Assembly: GCA_900548355.1 (NCBI GenBank)
Contig: URKR01000008.1
Span: 1-64,000, forward strand
DNA from: an uncultured Oscillospiraceae bacterium
GTDB lineage: Bacteria > Bacillota > Clostridia > Oscillospirales > Ruminococcaceae
Direction: 5' to 3'
DNA: 64,000 nt
In this document: in pieces, positions 26,139-34,724 of the stretch
Numbering within the stretch: position 1 is the stretch's first letter
Layout: the number at the start of each line of letters is the position of its first letter
Made by a program: the position numbers and the translations under genes
Notes under the pieces: generated by a model
Database searches by the model: none
What the model was told of the DNA's origin: nothing
Seen by the model: only the letters and a program-made list of their open reading frames with translations

Positions 26139-27650
26139 TCAGACGACGAGGAAGACGATCGTTGCCGGTTCCACGGTCAGTGTGCCGGCGGGCTGCGCTT
26201 CACCCGAAAGGTCGGGCAGGGCGTTGTTTTCACCCAAAACCAGTTCCCGGCCGTTGAGCTTCATGACCGGGCTGCGCAGGGCGTCGGCCGAAAGGGTATA
26301 GCGCACGGCATCCTGCGGCAGTTCCACGGTGGTGGCGTCGGTGGTCGAATTGTTGATGATCAGGTAGCAGGCGCCGCTCTGGCCGTCTTTGCGGGAATGG
26401 GCGTACACATGCGCGCCTTCGCGGGCCGGTTCGCCGGTGTCATACACCGTTGTGCCCATCAGCCGGTTCCACAGCAGCACCGCAAAGTAGTTCGGCCGCG
26501 GGTCAAACACTTCCCGCGCCAGGAACGCATAGTCCGAAGCGGCCAGCGTATTGTGGAAGATAATGCCGTCGGTCAGGGTGGAAAACTCGGCCAGCTCGTT
26601 CAGGGTGCGGAAAACATCCAGATAGGTCGAAGCCCAGGTGTCGCCGCCGCCGCCCGCGTCGCCGGATTCGGTCACCCACATCTGGCCGCCGGGGCAGTAT
26701 TTGTCCCGCAGGGGAATGTTCATCTTGCAGCTGTTGGCCGCCACCGCCAGGTAAGCTTCGGTGGTAGCCTGGTCGGCCTGCCAGTGCGCCGCCGGCATGA
26801 TGGACTGCAGCCGCTCCGAAACGCCGTTATAATAGTGGTAGCTGTACACGTCGAGCTTTTCCTGGGTGCCGTCCATCAGCTCGTCACAGGTGGCGTTGTT
26901 GCTGAAAATGTCGGCCACGCCGCCGCCATGAGACTGCTTTTTGCCGGTGGTCGGGCCCATTGTCTCGTCGCCGGTGTTCGAAGGCCCGACACAAAGGCAG
27001 CCGGGGTAGTTTTTGCGCAGCCAGGCGAAGAAGAGATCCTGGTCACGCGCGTAATCGGCCGCGGTGTATCCTTCGGGCGCGCCGCTGTAGCTGAGCATGT
27101 TGGGCTCGTTCATGAACTCGGCCGCATCGATCGGCACGCCGTAATCCCGGCTCAGAGAGAAGATCTTTTCGGCCTCGCTCGGGTTCCAGGGCTCCTCCAC
27201 GCTGTGCAGGCCCGGGCAGTTTGCAACCGAGATCATGAGCTTCGCGCCGATCGCCTTGCAGAAGTCCAGCACGCCGATCCACTGCTCTTTGGTCAGACGG
27301 TTGAGATAGCCTTCGGGGGTGACGCCGGCGCCGTCGAAATCATAGTAGGTTTTGCTGGCCCAGGTGCCGGATACCCGCACCCAGACAGGGCCAAGATCCC
27401 TGGCAAGCTTGCGCAGCTTTTCATTATAGAGGTCGATCGGCGGGTACACCTGCATCGGGCCGTCCGAATCGATCGAAAGTTTGGTGATGGGGGGAACTTC
27501 CTCGGTGCCGGCAATCTGGGCGGGGGTGTAGGCCTTCCAGAAGGTGCCGCCGGTGACTTCGGCCATCTCGATGTTGTAGGACATCAGCCGATCATCGACG
27601 GTGCGCAGGGTCTTCAGCTCTGCGGGGGAGAGTTTGACGATTTGGGGCAT
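26139..27650 (-). CDS. GH79-like glycosidase (putative beta-glucuronidase), copy B
   Basis: A 503-residue protein resembling heparanase/GH79 clan-A glycosidases: LGPVWVRVSGTWASKTYYDF early in the barrel, acid/base Glu182 in AEFMNEPN, and nucleophile Glu328 in WVTESGDAGGGG, followed by a C-terminal beta domain (about 440-503). There is no signal peptide, so it acts on imported glycosides in the cytosol. GH79 retaining enzymes mostly act on beta-glucuronides; the exact substrate is inference. It sits 133 nt downstream of a close paralogue and near a GPH symporter and a TetR regulator. The start at 27650 has AAGGAG 9 nt upstream. Confidence 0.72.
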   Translation of the reverse strand: MPQIVKLSPAELKTLRTVDDRLMSYNIEMAEVTGGTFWKAYTPAQIAGTEEVPPITKLSIDSDGPMQVYPPIDLYNEKLRKLARDLGPVWVRVSGTWASKTYYDFDGAGVTPEGYLNRLTKEQWIGVLDFCKAIGAKLMISVANCPGLHSVEEPWNPSEAEKIFSLSRDYGVPIDAAEFMNEPNMLSYSGAPEGYTAADYARDQDLFFAWLRKNYPGCLCVGPSNTGDETMGPTTGKKQSHGGGVADIFSNNATCDELMDGTQEKLDVYSYHYYNGVSERLQSIMPAAHWQADQATTEAYLAVAANSCKMNIPLRDKYCPGGQMWVTESGDAGGGGDTWASTYLDVFRTLNELAEFSTLTDGIIFHNTLAASDYAFLAREVFDPRPNYFAVLLWNRLMGTTVYDTGEPAREGAHVYAHSRKDGQSGACYLIINNSTTDATTVELPQDAVRYTLSADALRSPVMKLNGRELVLGENNALPDLSGEAQPAGTLTVEPATIVFLVV

Positions 27651-27705
27651 GGTTGATCGCTCCTTTTTTGGAATCATGAAGTCGGAGAAAAGCAAGGGGA
27701 CAATA

Positions 27706-27749
27706 AAGAGGGGCGGCCGGCGGCCTTTGGCGCGCGGGCGCGCCCCTTT
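27706..27749 (-). terminator. Probable terminator between the two glycosidase genes
   Basis: AAAGGGGCG and CGCCCCTCTTT arms enclose a GC-rich loop, with TTTATTG following on the minus strand. Termination may be partial, leaving the genes co-expressed. Confidence 0.5.
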
Positions 27750-27783
27750 CTTCCGATTCAAGCAAAAGCGGCGGGGCGAAGCC

Positions 27784-29292
27784 TTATACCACCAGGAAGG
27801 TGATTGTCGCCGGTTCCAGGGTCAGGGTACCGGCGGGCTGCGCTTCACCCGAAAGGTCGGGCAGCATATCGCCGTCATCCAGCACCAGTTCCCGGCCGTT
27901 GAGCTTCATGACCGGGCTGCGCAGGGTATCGGCCGAAAGGGTATAGCGCACGGCGTCCTGCGGCAGTTCCACGGTGGTGGCGTCGGTGGTCGAATTGTTG
28001 ATGATCATGTAGACGATACCGTCCTGGCCGTCCTTGCGGGAGTGGGCAAACACACGCGCGCCTTCCCGGATGGGCTCGCCGGTATCATATACCGTCGTGC
28101 CCATCAGCCGGTTCCACAGCATGACGGCGAAGTAGTTCGGCCGCGGGGTGTAGACTTCCCGCGCCAGGAAGCCGTAATCCGAGGACGCCAGCGTGTTGTG
28201 GAAGATGACGCCGTCGGTCAGGGTGGCGAACTCGGCCAGCTCGTTCAGGGTGCGGAAAACATCCAGATAGGTCGAAGCCCAGGTGTCGCCGCCGCCGCCC
28301 GCATCGCCGGATTCGGTCACCCACATCTGGCCGCCGGGGCAGAACTTGTCCCGCGCGGGCATGTTGTCCCGCACGTTGCGGGCCGCAACTTCCAAATAGG
28401 CTTCGGTCATGGCTTTGCTTACATCCCAGTGCGAAGCCGGAACCACCGAGGCCAAACGCTCGGAGCAGCCATTATAATAATGATAGCTGTACACATCCAG
28501 CTTTTCCGTGGTGCCGGCCATCAGGTCCTCGCAGCTGGCAATCTTGCCCATCAGGTCGGCCATGCCTCTGCCGACAGGGGCGTCGTCGCCCTTGGGGCCC
28601 ATGCCGGTGTTGCCGGTGTTGCAGGGGCCCACACAGAGGCAGCGGGGGTAATTCTTGCGCACCCATGCGAAGAATGCGTCCTGGTCACGCGCATATTGCT
28701 CCGCGGTGTAGCCGTCCGGCCCGCCCGAAGGGCCGAGCATGTTCGGCTCGTTCATGAATTCGGCCGCGTCAATCGGCACGCCGTATTCTTCGCTCAGGCG
28801 GAAAATCTTTTCGGCTTCGCTCGGGTTCCAGGGCTCTTCGGCCTTGTGCAGGCCGTTGCAGTTGGCAACCGAGATCAGCAGCTTGGCGCCGACCGCTTTG
28901 CAGAAATCCAGCACACCGATCCATTGTTCCCGGGTCAGGCGGTTCTGGTAGCCTTCGGGGGTGACGCCGGTGCCGTCAAAATCGTAGTAGGTTTTGGTCG
29001 CCCAGGTGCCGGAAACCCGCACCCAGGCCGGCCCGAGCGCACGGGTCAGGGCGCGCAGCTTGACGTTGTACAGGTCAATCGGCGGAAACACCTGCATGAG
29101 TTTGGGCATATCCCGCATCAGATTTTCGATCGGCGGGAAAGGCTCGGTGCCGGCAATCTGGCCCGGGGTATACTCTTTCCAGAAGGTGCCGCCGGTGATT
29201 TCGGCCATTTCCACGTTGTAGGACATCAGCCGTTCGTCCACCTCGCGCAGCATCGGCAGGGAACCGAGGGTGAGTTTGACAGTCTGTGACAT
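27784..29292 (-). CDS. GH79-like glycosidase (putative beta-glucuronidase), copy A
   Basis: A 502-residue paralogue of the downstream gene with the same architecture and catalytic motifs (AEFMNEPN, WVTESGDAGGGG). The C-terminal domains are almost identical (shared PQDAVRYTLSAD and SPVMKLNGRELVL), while substrate-side loops differ, for example after NEPNML and around the VGPCNTG segment. It is cytosolic by lack of a signal peptide. AAAGGAGCG lies about 10 nt before the start. A promoter with an operator-like site precedes it. Confidence 0.72.
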   Translation of the reverse strand: MSQTVKLTLGSLPMLREVDERLMSYNVEMAEITGGTFWKEYTPGQIAGTEPFPPIENLMRDMPKLMQVFPPIDLYNVKLRALTRALGPAWVRVSGTWATKTYYDFDGTGVTPEGYQNRLTREQWIGVLDFCKAVGAKLLISVANCNGLHKAEEPWNPSEAEKIFRLSEEYGVPIDAAEFMNEPNMLGPSGGPDGYTAEQYARDQDAFFAWVRKNYPRCLCVGPCNTGNTGMGPKGDDAPVGRGMADLMGKIASCEDLMAGTTEKLDVYSYHYYNGCSERLASVVPASHWDVSKAMTEAYLEVAARNVRDNMPARDKFCPGGQMWVTESGDAGGGGDTWASTYLDVFRTLNELAEFATLTDGVIFHNTLASSDYGFLAREVYTPRPNYFAVMLWNRLMGTTVYDTGEPIREGARVFAHSRKDGQDGIVYMIINNSTTDATTVELPQDAVRYTLSADTLRSPVMKLNGRELVLDDGDMLPDLSGEAQPAGTLTLEPATITFLVV

Positions 29293-29407
29293 AGGCAATC
29301 TACGCTCCTTTAATGTAAAAAAGTCGATACAATGAACGGGCAGGGCCCGGCGGGCGCCTGCCATCTCCCGAAAGGGCAGTTCCAAAAGAGAAGATGCCGG
29401 AAGTTGA

Positions 29408-29446
29408 GTGCGACACATTTTATAAATTTGTGACATGCGATTCCAA
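29408..29446 (-). promoter_or_regulatory. Promoter and candidate operator of the glycosidase genes
   Basis: On the minus strand TTGGAA is followed after 16 nt by TATAAA (plus about 29419-29424). Between and around them lie GYGACA elements (29410-29416 and 29430-29436) and a CACA-N11-TGTG dyad, similar in wording to the site ahead of the GPH symporter. Confidence 0.4.
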
Positions 29447-29451
29447 ATTCT

Positions 29452-29468
29452 TCCCCCTTGGGGGGAAA
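29452..29468 (-). terminator. Short hairpin after the tetR gene
   Basis: TTCCCCC-TT-GGGGGGAA just past the tetR stop. The T-content after it on the minus strand is low, so it may only be a partial terminator. Confidence 0.4.
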
Positions 29469-29491
29469 GGCAATCCGGCATTGTGGAAAAA

Positions 29492-30085
29492 TTACGGGCC
29501 GTCCGGCACAGAGCTCTGCGGGAACAGCTGCATCACCTGGGTCGCCATCTGGGAAGCAGTCTCCACACAGCCGCGGCCGACCCAATCCACAATCACGGCG
29601 AACAGCCCGAACACTGTGTAAATCGCCGCTGTGCGCCCGGTGCTGGCAGCGCCGGGCCGCGGCAGGGCCATATCGCTGGAGACGTTGAACATCTGGTGGA
29701 GTATGCGCCACATCATCACGCTGTACAGGTCGCTGCGCATGACCCCGTATAGAAAATCCTGCTTGCGCTGCCAATATAAAAAGATGCGTTCAATCTCTTC
29801 ATGCGCGATGAAACGTTCATATTCCGTTGTTTTGAAAAAGCCGGTAGAAGGGTCAAAGCCGATGATGGGGTCAAAATCGAAGATCAGGAAATCAATGGCT
29901 GCGGTGAATACGTCTTCTTTGCACTCAAAATAGCGGTAGAAGGATTTGCGCGGCACATCGGCTTTGCGGCAAAGGTCCTGCACCGTAATTTCCTGAAATG
30001 TCTGGGTCTGCATCATGCAGACCAGGCAGGAAACAATGTGCCGCTGCCTTTGGGCCGATTGCGGTGTCTTACAATCCTTATACAT
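29492..30085 (-). CDS. TetR/AcrR family regulator of the glycoside locus
   Basis: A 197-residue regulator: an N-terminal TetR helix-turn-helix (FQEITVQDLCRKADVPRKSF, then YRYFECKEDVF) and a C-terminal ligand-binding domain without a recognised signature. It lies between the glycosidase genes and the divergent GPH symporter, the same logic as UidR/GusR control of glucuronide genes in enterobacteria. The ATG at 30085 has GGGGAGG 7 nt upstream; an in-frame start at 30106 lies before that site. Its ligand is probably the transported glycoside, by inference. Confidence 0.85.
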   Translation of the reverse strand: MYKDCKTPQSAQRQRHIVSCLVCMMQTQTFQEITVQDLCRKADVPRKSFYRYFECKEDVFTAAIDFLIFDFDPIIGFDPSTGFFKTTEYERFIAHEEIERIFLYWQRKQDFLYGVMRSDLYSVMMWRILHQMFNVSSDMALPRPGAASTGRTAAIYTVFGLFAVIVDWVGRGCVETASQMATQVMQLFPQSSVPDGP

Positions 30086-30127
30086 TGGCGTGCCTCCCCT
30101 GGCCATTGGCGCGGGCGCATTCCACCC

Positions 30128-30147
30128 GTTTAAGTACAGTTTAAGTA
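30128..30147. promoter_or_regulatory. Tandem GTTTAAGTA repeats at the tetR promoter
   Basis: Two identical 9-mers 11 bp apart (about one helical turn) next to the tetR extended -10. They are a candidate autoregulatory site. Confidence 0.45.
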
Positions 30148-30278
30148 TAGCATAAAATTCACCAAATCTTTAGCACGATTTAACGGATTATCTGTACAGA
30201 ACAGTGCAAGCGCCAGCGGGGATGCGCTGGGAAACTGCAGCAATATAGACAAAAGTTTGTTCATAATTTTGCCACACA

Positions 30279-30335
30279 GTGACACAAACAAAAACAAAGT
30301 GTCGCTTCCAATTGCAAGGCAGCAAGGGATATAAT
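30279..30335 (+). promoter_or_regulatory. Operator-like repeat and promoter of the GPH symporter
   Basis: GTGACAC (30279-30285) and GTGTCGC (30299-30305) form an imperfect inverted repeat with an A-rich spacer, directly upstream of TTCCAA (30306-30311), 18 nt, TATAAT (30330-30335). Confidence 0.5.
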
Positions 30336-30435
30336 GAAGATAAGGTTCCGTGGGCAGGCGGCTCGGTGCGCAGCACCAGTGGCAGAGGGTCGCCCGTTTC
30401 CGGCGGAATACCACAGCTAAGGAGGAAATGCATAC

Positions 30436-31854
30436 ATGGCAAACGCAACTACCGCCGATGGCAAGAGTCTGCGCAAGTTTGGCGTGATCGACAAACTCAG
30501 CTATGCGGCCGGCGACTTCGGCTGCAACATGAGTTTCGCGCTCAAAGGCAGCTTGACTCTGTTCTGGACCCAGTTCATCGGCATCAACCAGCTCGTGATG
30601 GCCAGCCTGCTTCTGCTTGTGCAGGTGTGGGACGCCATCAACGACCCCCTGATCGGCTCGATGGTCGACGCTGATCACCGTCACTACAAACGCAACAAGT
30701 TCCTGGCCTACATCAACGCCGGCGGCATCGGCCTGACCGTGGCCGGCGCGCTCTGCTTCCTGCCTGTGCAGGGGCTGCCTGAAATTGCCAAGATGATCAT
30801 GTTCGTTGCGGGCTACGTCATTTGGGATGCTTGCTACACCGTCGCGAACGTTCCCTATGGCTCGCTGCTTTCCCTGATCACTGACGATCCCGTCCAGCGT
30901 TCCCAGCTCTCCACCTGGCGCAGCGCCGGCTCGATGATCGCGAACCTCGGCACCGGCATCTTGATCCCGATGCTCATCTATGATGCCCAGAACAAGGTTA
31001 TGGGCGAGCGTATGTTCTGGATCGCGCTGATCATGGGCGGCATCGGCCTGTGCTGCTTCCAGTTCATGATCCGCAAGACCGTCATCCGCGTGGATACCGA
31101 AGTCCGCGCCGGTGAGGACGCCCCCAAGTTCAACGTCTTCAAGGCGATGGGCGCTTTCGTGCGCAACCGTGCGGCTGTCGGCGCTACGCTGGCCGGCATG
31201 TCCACCTTCATCGGTATGTACGGCGCCCAGACCGCCGTGCAGGTTCTGTTCCAGGCATACTTCAAGAATGCCCAGATCTCCGGCCTGATCGGCATGATCT
31301 CCTCGATGGGCATCTTCCTGTTCCTGCCCTTCGCCACCACCATCACCAAGAAGATCGGCAAGAAGGAATTCTGCACGATCGGTTCCATCATCGCCTGCGT
31401 GGCTTACATCCTGATGTTCGTGCTGCCGGTTACGCCGGACGGTAAGGGCCTTGGCCTGTATGTCTTCTGCCAGGTTCTCGCCATGATCGGCAACGGCTAC
31501 GGCACTGCTGTGGCGTGGGCGCTGATCGCCGACGCGATGGACTACGAAGAGTGGAAACTTGGTACCCGTAACGAAGGCACCACCTACGCGCTGTACTCCT
31601 TCTTCCGCAAGCTTGCCCAGGGCGTTGGCCCCTCTCTCGGCATTTTGATGGCGACTCTGGTTGGCTACAACGCTACCCTCGGCCCCGATCAGCCGATGGA
31701 AGTTGCGACCAACATCCGCTACCTTGTCCCCGCGATGTACCTGTTCGGCTCTGTGCTGGCCCTGATCGCTTACGGCGTTCTGTTCAACCTTGACCGTAAG
31801 ACCCTTGCCACCATGACCGAAGACCTTGAGAATCGCCGCAAGGCCGGCAAGTAA
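30436..31854 (+). CDS. GPH family sugar/glucuronide:cation symporter
   Basis: A 472-residue transporter with 12 hydrophobic segments of the glycoside-pentoside-hexuronide family (MelB/GusB type). Recognisable parts are KLSYAAGDFGCNMSF at the N terminus and the WDAINDPLIGSMVDA loop, whose acidic residues couple to cation transport. It imports a glycoside with Na+ or H+. Its position opposite a TetR gene and two cytosolic GH79-like enzymes suggests that it supplies their substrate. GGAGG precedes the start (AAGGAGGAAATGC). Codon use is unusually strict, suggesting high expression. Confidence 0.9.
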   Translation: MANATTADGKSLRKFGVIDKLSYAAGDFGCNMSFALKGSLTLFWTQFIGINQLVMASLLLLVQVWDAINDPLIGSMVDADHRHYKRNKFLAYINAGGIGLTVAGALCFLPVQGLPEIAKMIMFVAGYVIWDACYTVANVPYGSLLSLITDDPVQRSQLSTWRSAGSMIANLGTGILIPMLIYDAQNKVMGERMFWIALIMGGIGLCCFQFMIRKTVIRVDTEVRAGEDAPKFNVFKAMGAFVRNRAAVGATLAGMSTFIGMYGAQTAVQVLFQAYFKNAQISGLIGMISSMGIFLFLPFATTITKKIGKKEFCTIGSIIACVAYILMFVLPVTPDGKGLGLYVFCQVLAMIGNGYGTAVAWALIADAMDYEEWKLGTRNEGTTYALYSFFRKLAQGVGPSLGILMATLVGYNATLGPDQPMEVATNIRYLVPAMYLFGSVLALIAYGVLFNLDRKTLATMTEDLENRRKAGK

Positions 31855-31885
31855 TCAGCCCAAAATCCTTCTCTTCATTCCTTCC

Positions 31886-31930
31886 CAAAGCCCGGTTGTC
31901 TGCGCGCAGGCAGCCGGGCTTGCTTTTGCG
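31886..31930 (+). terminator. Terminator after the GPH symporter
   Basis: AAGCCCGG with CCGGGCTT and an inner GTCTGC/GCAGGC pairing, followed by GCTTTTG. Confidence 0.8.
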
Positions 31931-31988
31931 AAAAAATCCTGTTACAATTTCTTACAAGAGAACAAACCTACATCTGGGAGGAACACCC

Positions 31989-33926
31989 ATGACACAGAAC
32001 GAGGCTGCCGCCCTGCCCGTCTATACGGGCAAGGACCTGGGCGCTGTGTATGCCAGGCGGCACACTGTCTTTACCCTGTGGGCCCCCACGGCCTCAGGCG
32101 CTGCGGTGCATCGCTATGCCACCGGCACCGATGCCGAACCCGGCGCGGCCGACCTGGGCCAAACCCCGATGCAGCGGGAGGAAGGCGGCGTCTGGCGCGC
32201 CACCATTGCCGGTGACCTGGCCGGCCAGTATTATTGCTATGAACTGTCTTTCCCGCAGGGGGGCACAGCCTGCCTTGTGGACCCGTATGCCCGGGCAACC
32301 GGGGCGAACGGCCAGCGCGGCATGGTGCTGGACCTGGACGCCGCCGCGCCGGAAGGCTGGGCCGCGGACCGCCGCCCGGCCGCAGCCAACAGGCTGGCCG
32401 GGCGCAGCGTCTGGGAGGTGCATGTCGGCGATTTTTCGTCCGATCCGCACAGCGGCGTGCGGCCGGAATGGCGCGGCCGGTTCCTTGCCTTCACCCAGGA
32501 AGATACCACCCTGGATTCTGCCGGCGAACACCCGACCTGTTTGAACTATCTGCGGCGGCTCGGCGTCAGCCATGTGCAGCTGCAGCCGATCTTTGATTTT
32601 GCGACGGTGGATGAGACAAAGGGCGGCTACAACTGGGGGTATGACCCGCTGAACTATAACGTCCCCGAAGGCTCCTATGCGACCGACCCGTACCATGGCG
32701 AAGTGCGGGTGCGGGAATGCCGCGCCATGATCGCGGCGCTGCACCGCGCCGGGCTTGGCGTTGTGATGGATGTTGTGTACAACCACACCTATTATGCCGA
32801 TAACTGGATGGAACGCGCCACGCCCGGCTACTGGCTGCGCCGCTGGGACGACGGCAGCCTGACCAACGGCTCGGGCTGCGGGTGCGACCTGGCAAGCGAA
32901 CGGGCGATGGTGCGCAAATACATTGTGGATTCCGTTGTGTATTGGGCCACGGCCTACCACATGGACGGCTTTCGCTTTGACCTGATGGCGCTGCACGATG
33001 TCGGCACAATGAACGCGATCCGCGCTGCGCTTGACGAATTGCCCGGCGGGCGGGAAATCCTGATGTATGGCGAACCCTGGCAGGGCGGCAGCACCCGAAT
33101 GGACGAAGGCGCGCGCCCGGCTGATAAAAGCGCGCTCAGCCTGCTGGACCCGCGCATCGGCATCTTCTGCGACAATACCCGGGATACCATCAAGGGCGGG
33201 GTGTTCAACGCCAAAGCCCCGGGGTATGTCAACGGCGCGCCGGGCGCCGGTTACACGCTGCTGCATGCGCTGGGCGCTTTCCGCGACGGGGCGGACGGTT
33301 TCACCCCGCGCACGGCCGGGCAGATTGTCCAGTACGTTTCGGCACATGACAACCTGACCCTTTGGGATAAGCTCAAAGCGGTTGCCGGCCTGCGGGATTA
33401 CGACGCCTTTACCCCGGCGCTGCTGGCCCAGAACAGGCTTTGCGCCGCCATAGTGCTGACCTGCCAGGGGCTGCCGTTCTTTCAGGCCGGCGAGGAGTTT
33501 GCCCGCACCAAACACGGCGACCCCAACACATATCGCGGCCCGGCGGAAGAAAACCGGCTGGATTGGGCCCGCGCGGCAGCCTGCGCCGATCTTGTCGATT
33601 TTTACCGCGGGCTGTTTGCCATCCGGCGCGGCTGGGACGAACTTTCGGCCCTGGGGGAAACATCCCAGCCGCGGCCGCTGCTGCTGGCCCTGCCGGACTG
33701 GATGATCGGCTTTGTGCCGGAGCGCCCCGGCAAAGACGAACCCGGCCGCCTGGCTGTCTATTACAACCCGGAACCGCGTCCCCAGACCGTTTCGCTGCCG
33801 GCCGGCCGCTGGCGTACCCTTTGCAATGGCGAAAAGGCCGCCGCCCTGCCCTTCGGCCCGGTGTGGGAAGGCGCGTTCACGCTGCCTGCCGTCAGCGCGG
33901 TGATCCTCTGCGCGGTGGAAGAGTAA
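31989..33926 (+). CDS. pulA: Type I pullulanase (GH13)
   Basis: A 645-residue alpha-1,6-debranching enzyme acting on pullulan or glycogen/starch branches. An N-terminal CBM48-like domain (FTLWAPTASGAAVHRY) precedes the barrel. Hallmarks are the pullulanase motif YNWGYDP, region I DVVYNHTY, region II with the nucleophile Asp in GFRFDLMA, region III with acid/base Glu in MYGEPW and region IV YVSAHDN. There is no signal peptide, so it is intracellular, consistent with glycogen or imported maltodextrin use. The ATG at 31989 has GGGAGG 7 nt upstream. Confidence 0.93.
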   Translation: MTQNEAAALPVYTGKDLGAVYARRHTVFTLWAPTASGAAVHRYATGTDAEPGAADLGQTPMQREEGGVWRATIAGDLAGQYYCYELSFPQGGTACLVDPYARATGANGQRGMVLDLDAAAPEGWAADRRPAAANRLAGRSVWEVHVGDFSSDPHSGVRPEWRGRFLAFTQEDTTLDSAGEHPTCLNYLRRLGVSHVQLQPIFDFATVDETKGGYNWGYDPLNYNVPEGSYATDPYHGEVRVRECRAMIAALHRAGLGVVMDVVYNHTYYADNWMERATPGYWLRRWDDGSLTNGSGCGCDLASERAMVRKYIVDSVVYWATAYHMDGFRFDLMALHDVGTMNAIRAALDELPGGREILMYGEPWQGGSTRMDEGARPADKSALSLLDPRIGIFCDNTRDTIKGGVFNAKAPGYVNGAPGAGYTLLHALGAFRDGADGFTPRTAGQIVQYVSAHDNLTLWDKLKAVAGLRDYDAFTPALLAQNRLCAAIVLTCQGLPFFQAGEEFARTKHGDPNTYRGPAEENRLDWARAAACADLVDFYRGLFAIRRGWDELSALGETSQPRPLLLALPDWMIGFVPERPGKDEPGRLAVYYNPEPRPQTVSLPAGRWRTLCNGEKAAALPFGPVWEGAFTLPAVSAVILCAVEE

Positions 33927-34155
33927 GCCCGGCGCACGCCGACCGTGCCGCTGGGCCGCCGGATTTGCGGTGGCGGCCGCCATTGTCGCCGCTTCGCGCG
34001 GAGACCTGGTGCGTATGCCGGATAACCGCGTGACCGGCAATACGTCCGGGTGGGAACCGGGCAGACTTGCCATAGCGGACGATGCCGTCCCCCCTTGCGC
34101 GGCGGGGCGGATTCTGGTAGGATAAAGGAAAAGACTGCTTGAGGAGGGGTTCCGG

Positions 34156-34533
34156 ATGCCAAAAACGCTGACTGCCGCCGATTTCCTTTCGCTGCGAATG
34201 CAGTACCGCGCCGCCCGGGCGGAAAATGAGTGGCCCGCCGCCATTGAACATGATTTTGCCGACGGGCGGATGGTGGACCATTATTTTGTCGTGCCCGGGC
34301 CGGCTGTGACAGAGGATGAAGCGGTCAGGGATCTCGGCCCGGTCAGCGGTATCCTGTTTCTGCAGCAGCCGGATGGCGCGCCCTGGCAGGTGCTGCTGCA
34401 TGAAACCGCGATGATCCGGGAAGTCAGCTTTGAAATGCCGGAGGAAGAATTCCGCAAACTGCTGCAAAACAACCGCCTGGCCCTGCCCGGCGAACCGGGC
34501 TTTGTGCCCTACCCGCCGAAAGAGGAGGCGTGA
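34156..34533 (+). CDS. Conserved-looking hypothetical protein, 125 residues
   Basis: A small acidic soluble protein with no signal peptide or membrane segment and no family I recognise. It is believable as a gene because AGGAGGGG lies at the right distance before the ATG, codon use fits the genome, and it ends before the greA promoter. The sequence suggests an alpha/beta fold (GRMVDHYFVVPG, WQVLLHETAMI). The 229 nt between pulA and this gene show no clear terminator or RNA. Confidence 0.6.
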   Translation: MPKTLTAADFLSLRMQYRAARAENEWPAAIEHDFADGRMVDHYFVVPGPAVTEDEAVRDLGPVSGILFLQQPDGAPWQVLLHETAMIREVSFEMPEEEFRKLLQNNRLALPGEPGFVPYPPKEEA

Positions 34534-34613
34534 GCAGACAAACGCGCCGCAAAAGCAGCCAAAATGCCCGGTGCCGGCCTTCTCCGGCTTTTGAAGCCAA
34601 TCTCAAAATCTGC

Positions 34614-34642
34614 TTGACAGCGTGACAATTTTTCTGTATAAT
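34614..34642 (+). promoter_or_regulatory. Promoter of greA-lysS
   Basis: A consensus TTGACA (34614-34619), 17 nt, TATAAT (34637-34642). Transcription would start near 34649, leaving a leader of about 75 nt. Confidence 0.9.
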
Positions 34643-34655
34643 AATCTGCGTGTAT

Positions 34656-34700
34656 AAAAAGCCCTTGCGGCCTTGCGGCCGCACGGCTTTTTCATTTTTT
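34656..34700 (+). terminator. Terminator-like attenuator hairpin in the greA leader
   Basis: AAAAAGCC (34656-34663) pairs with GGCTTTTT (34685-34692) and, inside, TGCGGCC (34666-34672) pairs with GGCCGCA (34677-34683) around TTGC. TTTTTCATTTTTT follows. It lies between the greA promoter and its ribosome site, so most transcripts might end here unless read-through occurs. No alternative antiterminator partner was obvious. Confidence 0.75.
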
Positions 34701-34724
34701 GTATGTAGAAGGGAGAACCCATCA

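Larger units (their letters stand above)
30086..30435. other. 350-nt divergent control region between tetR and the GPH symporter
   Basis: It holds an extended -10 (TGCTATACT) for tetR on the minus strand, two direct GTTTAAGTA repeats at 30128-30136 and 30139-30147, a 7-bp inverted repeat at 30279-30305 and the symporter promoter at 30306-30335. No coding capacity is supported. Confidence 0.6.
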
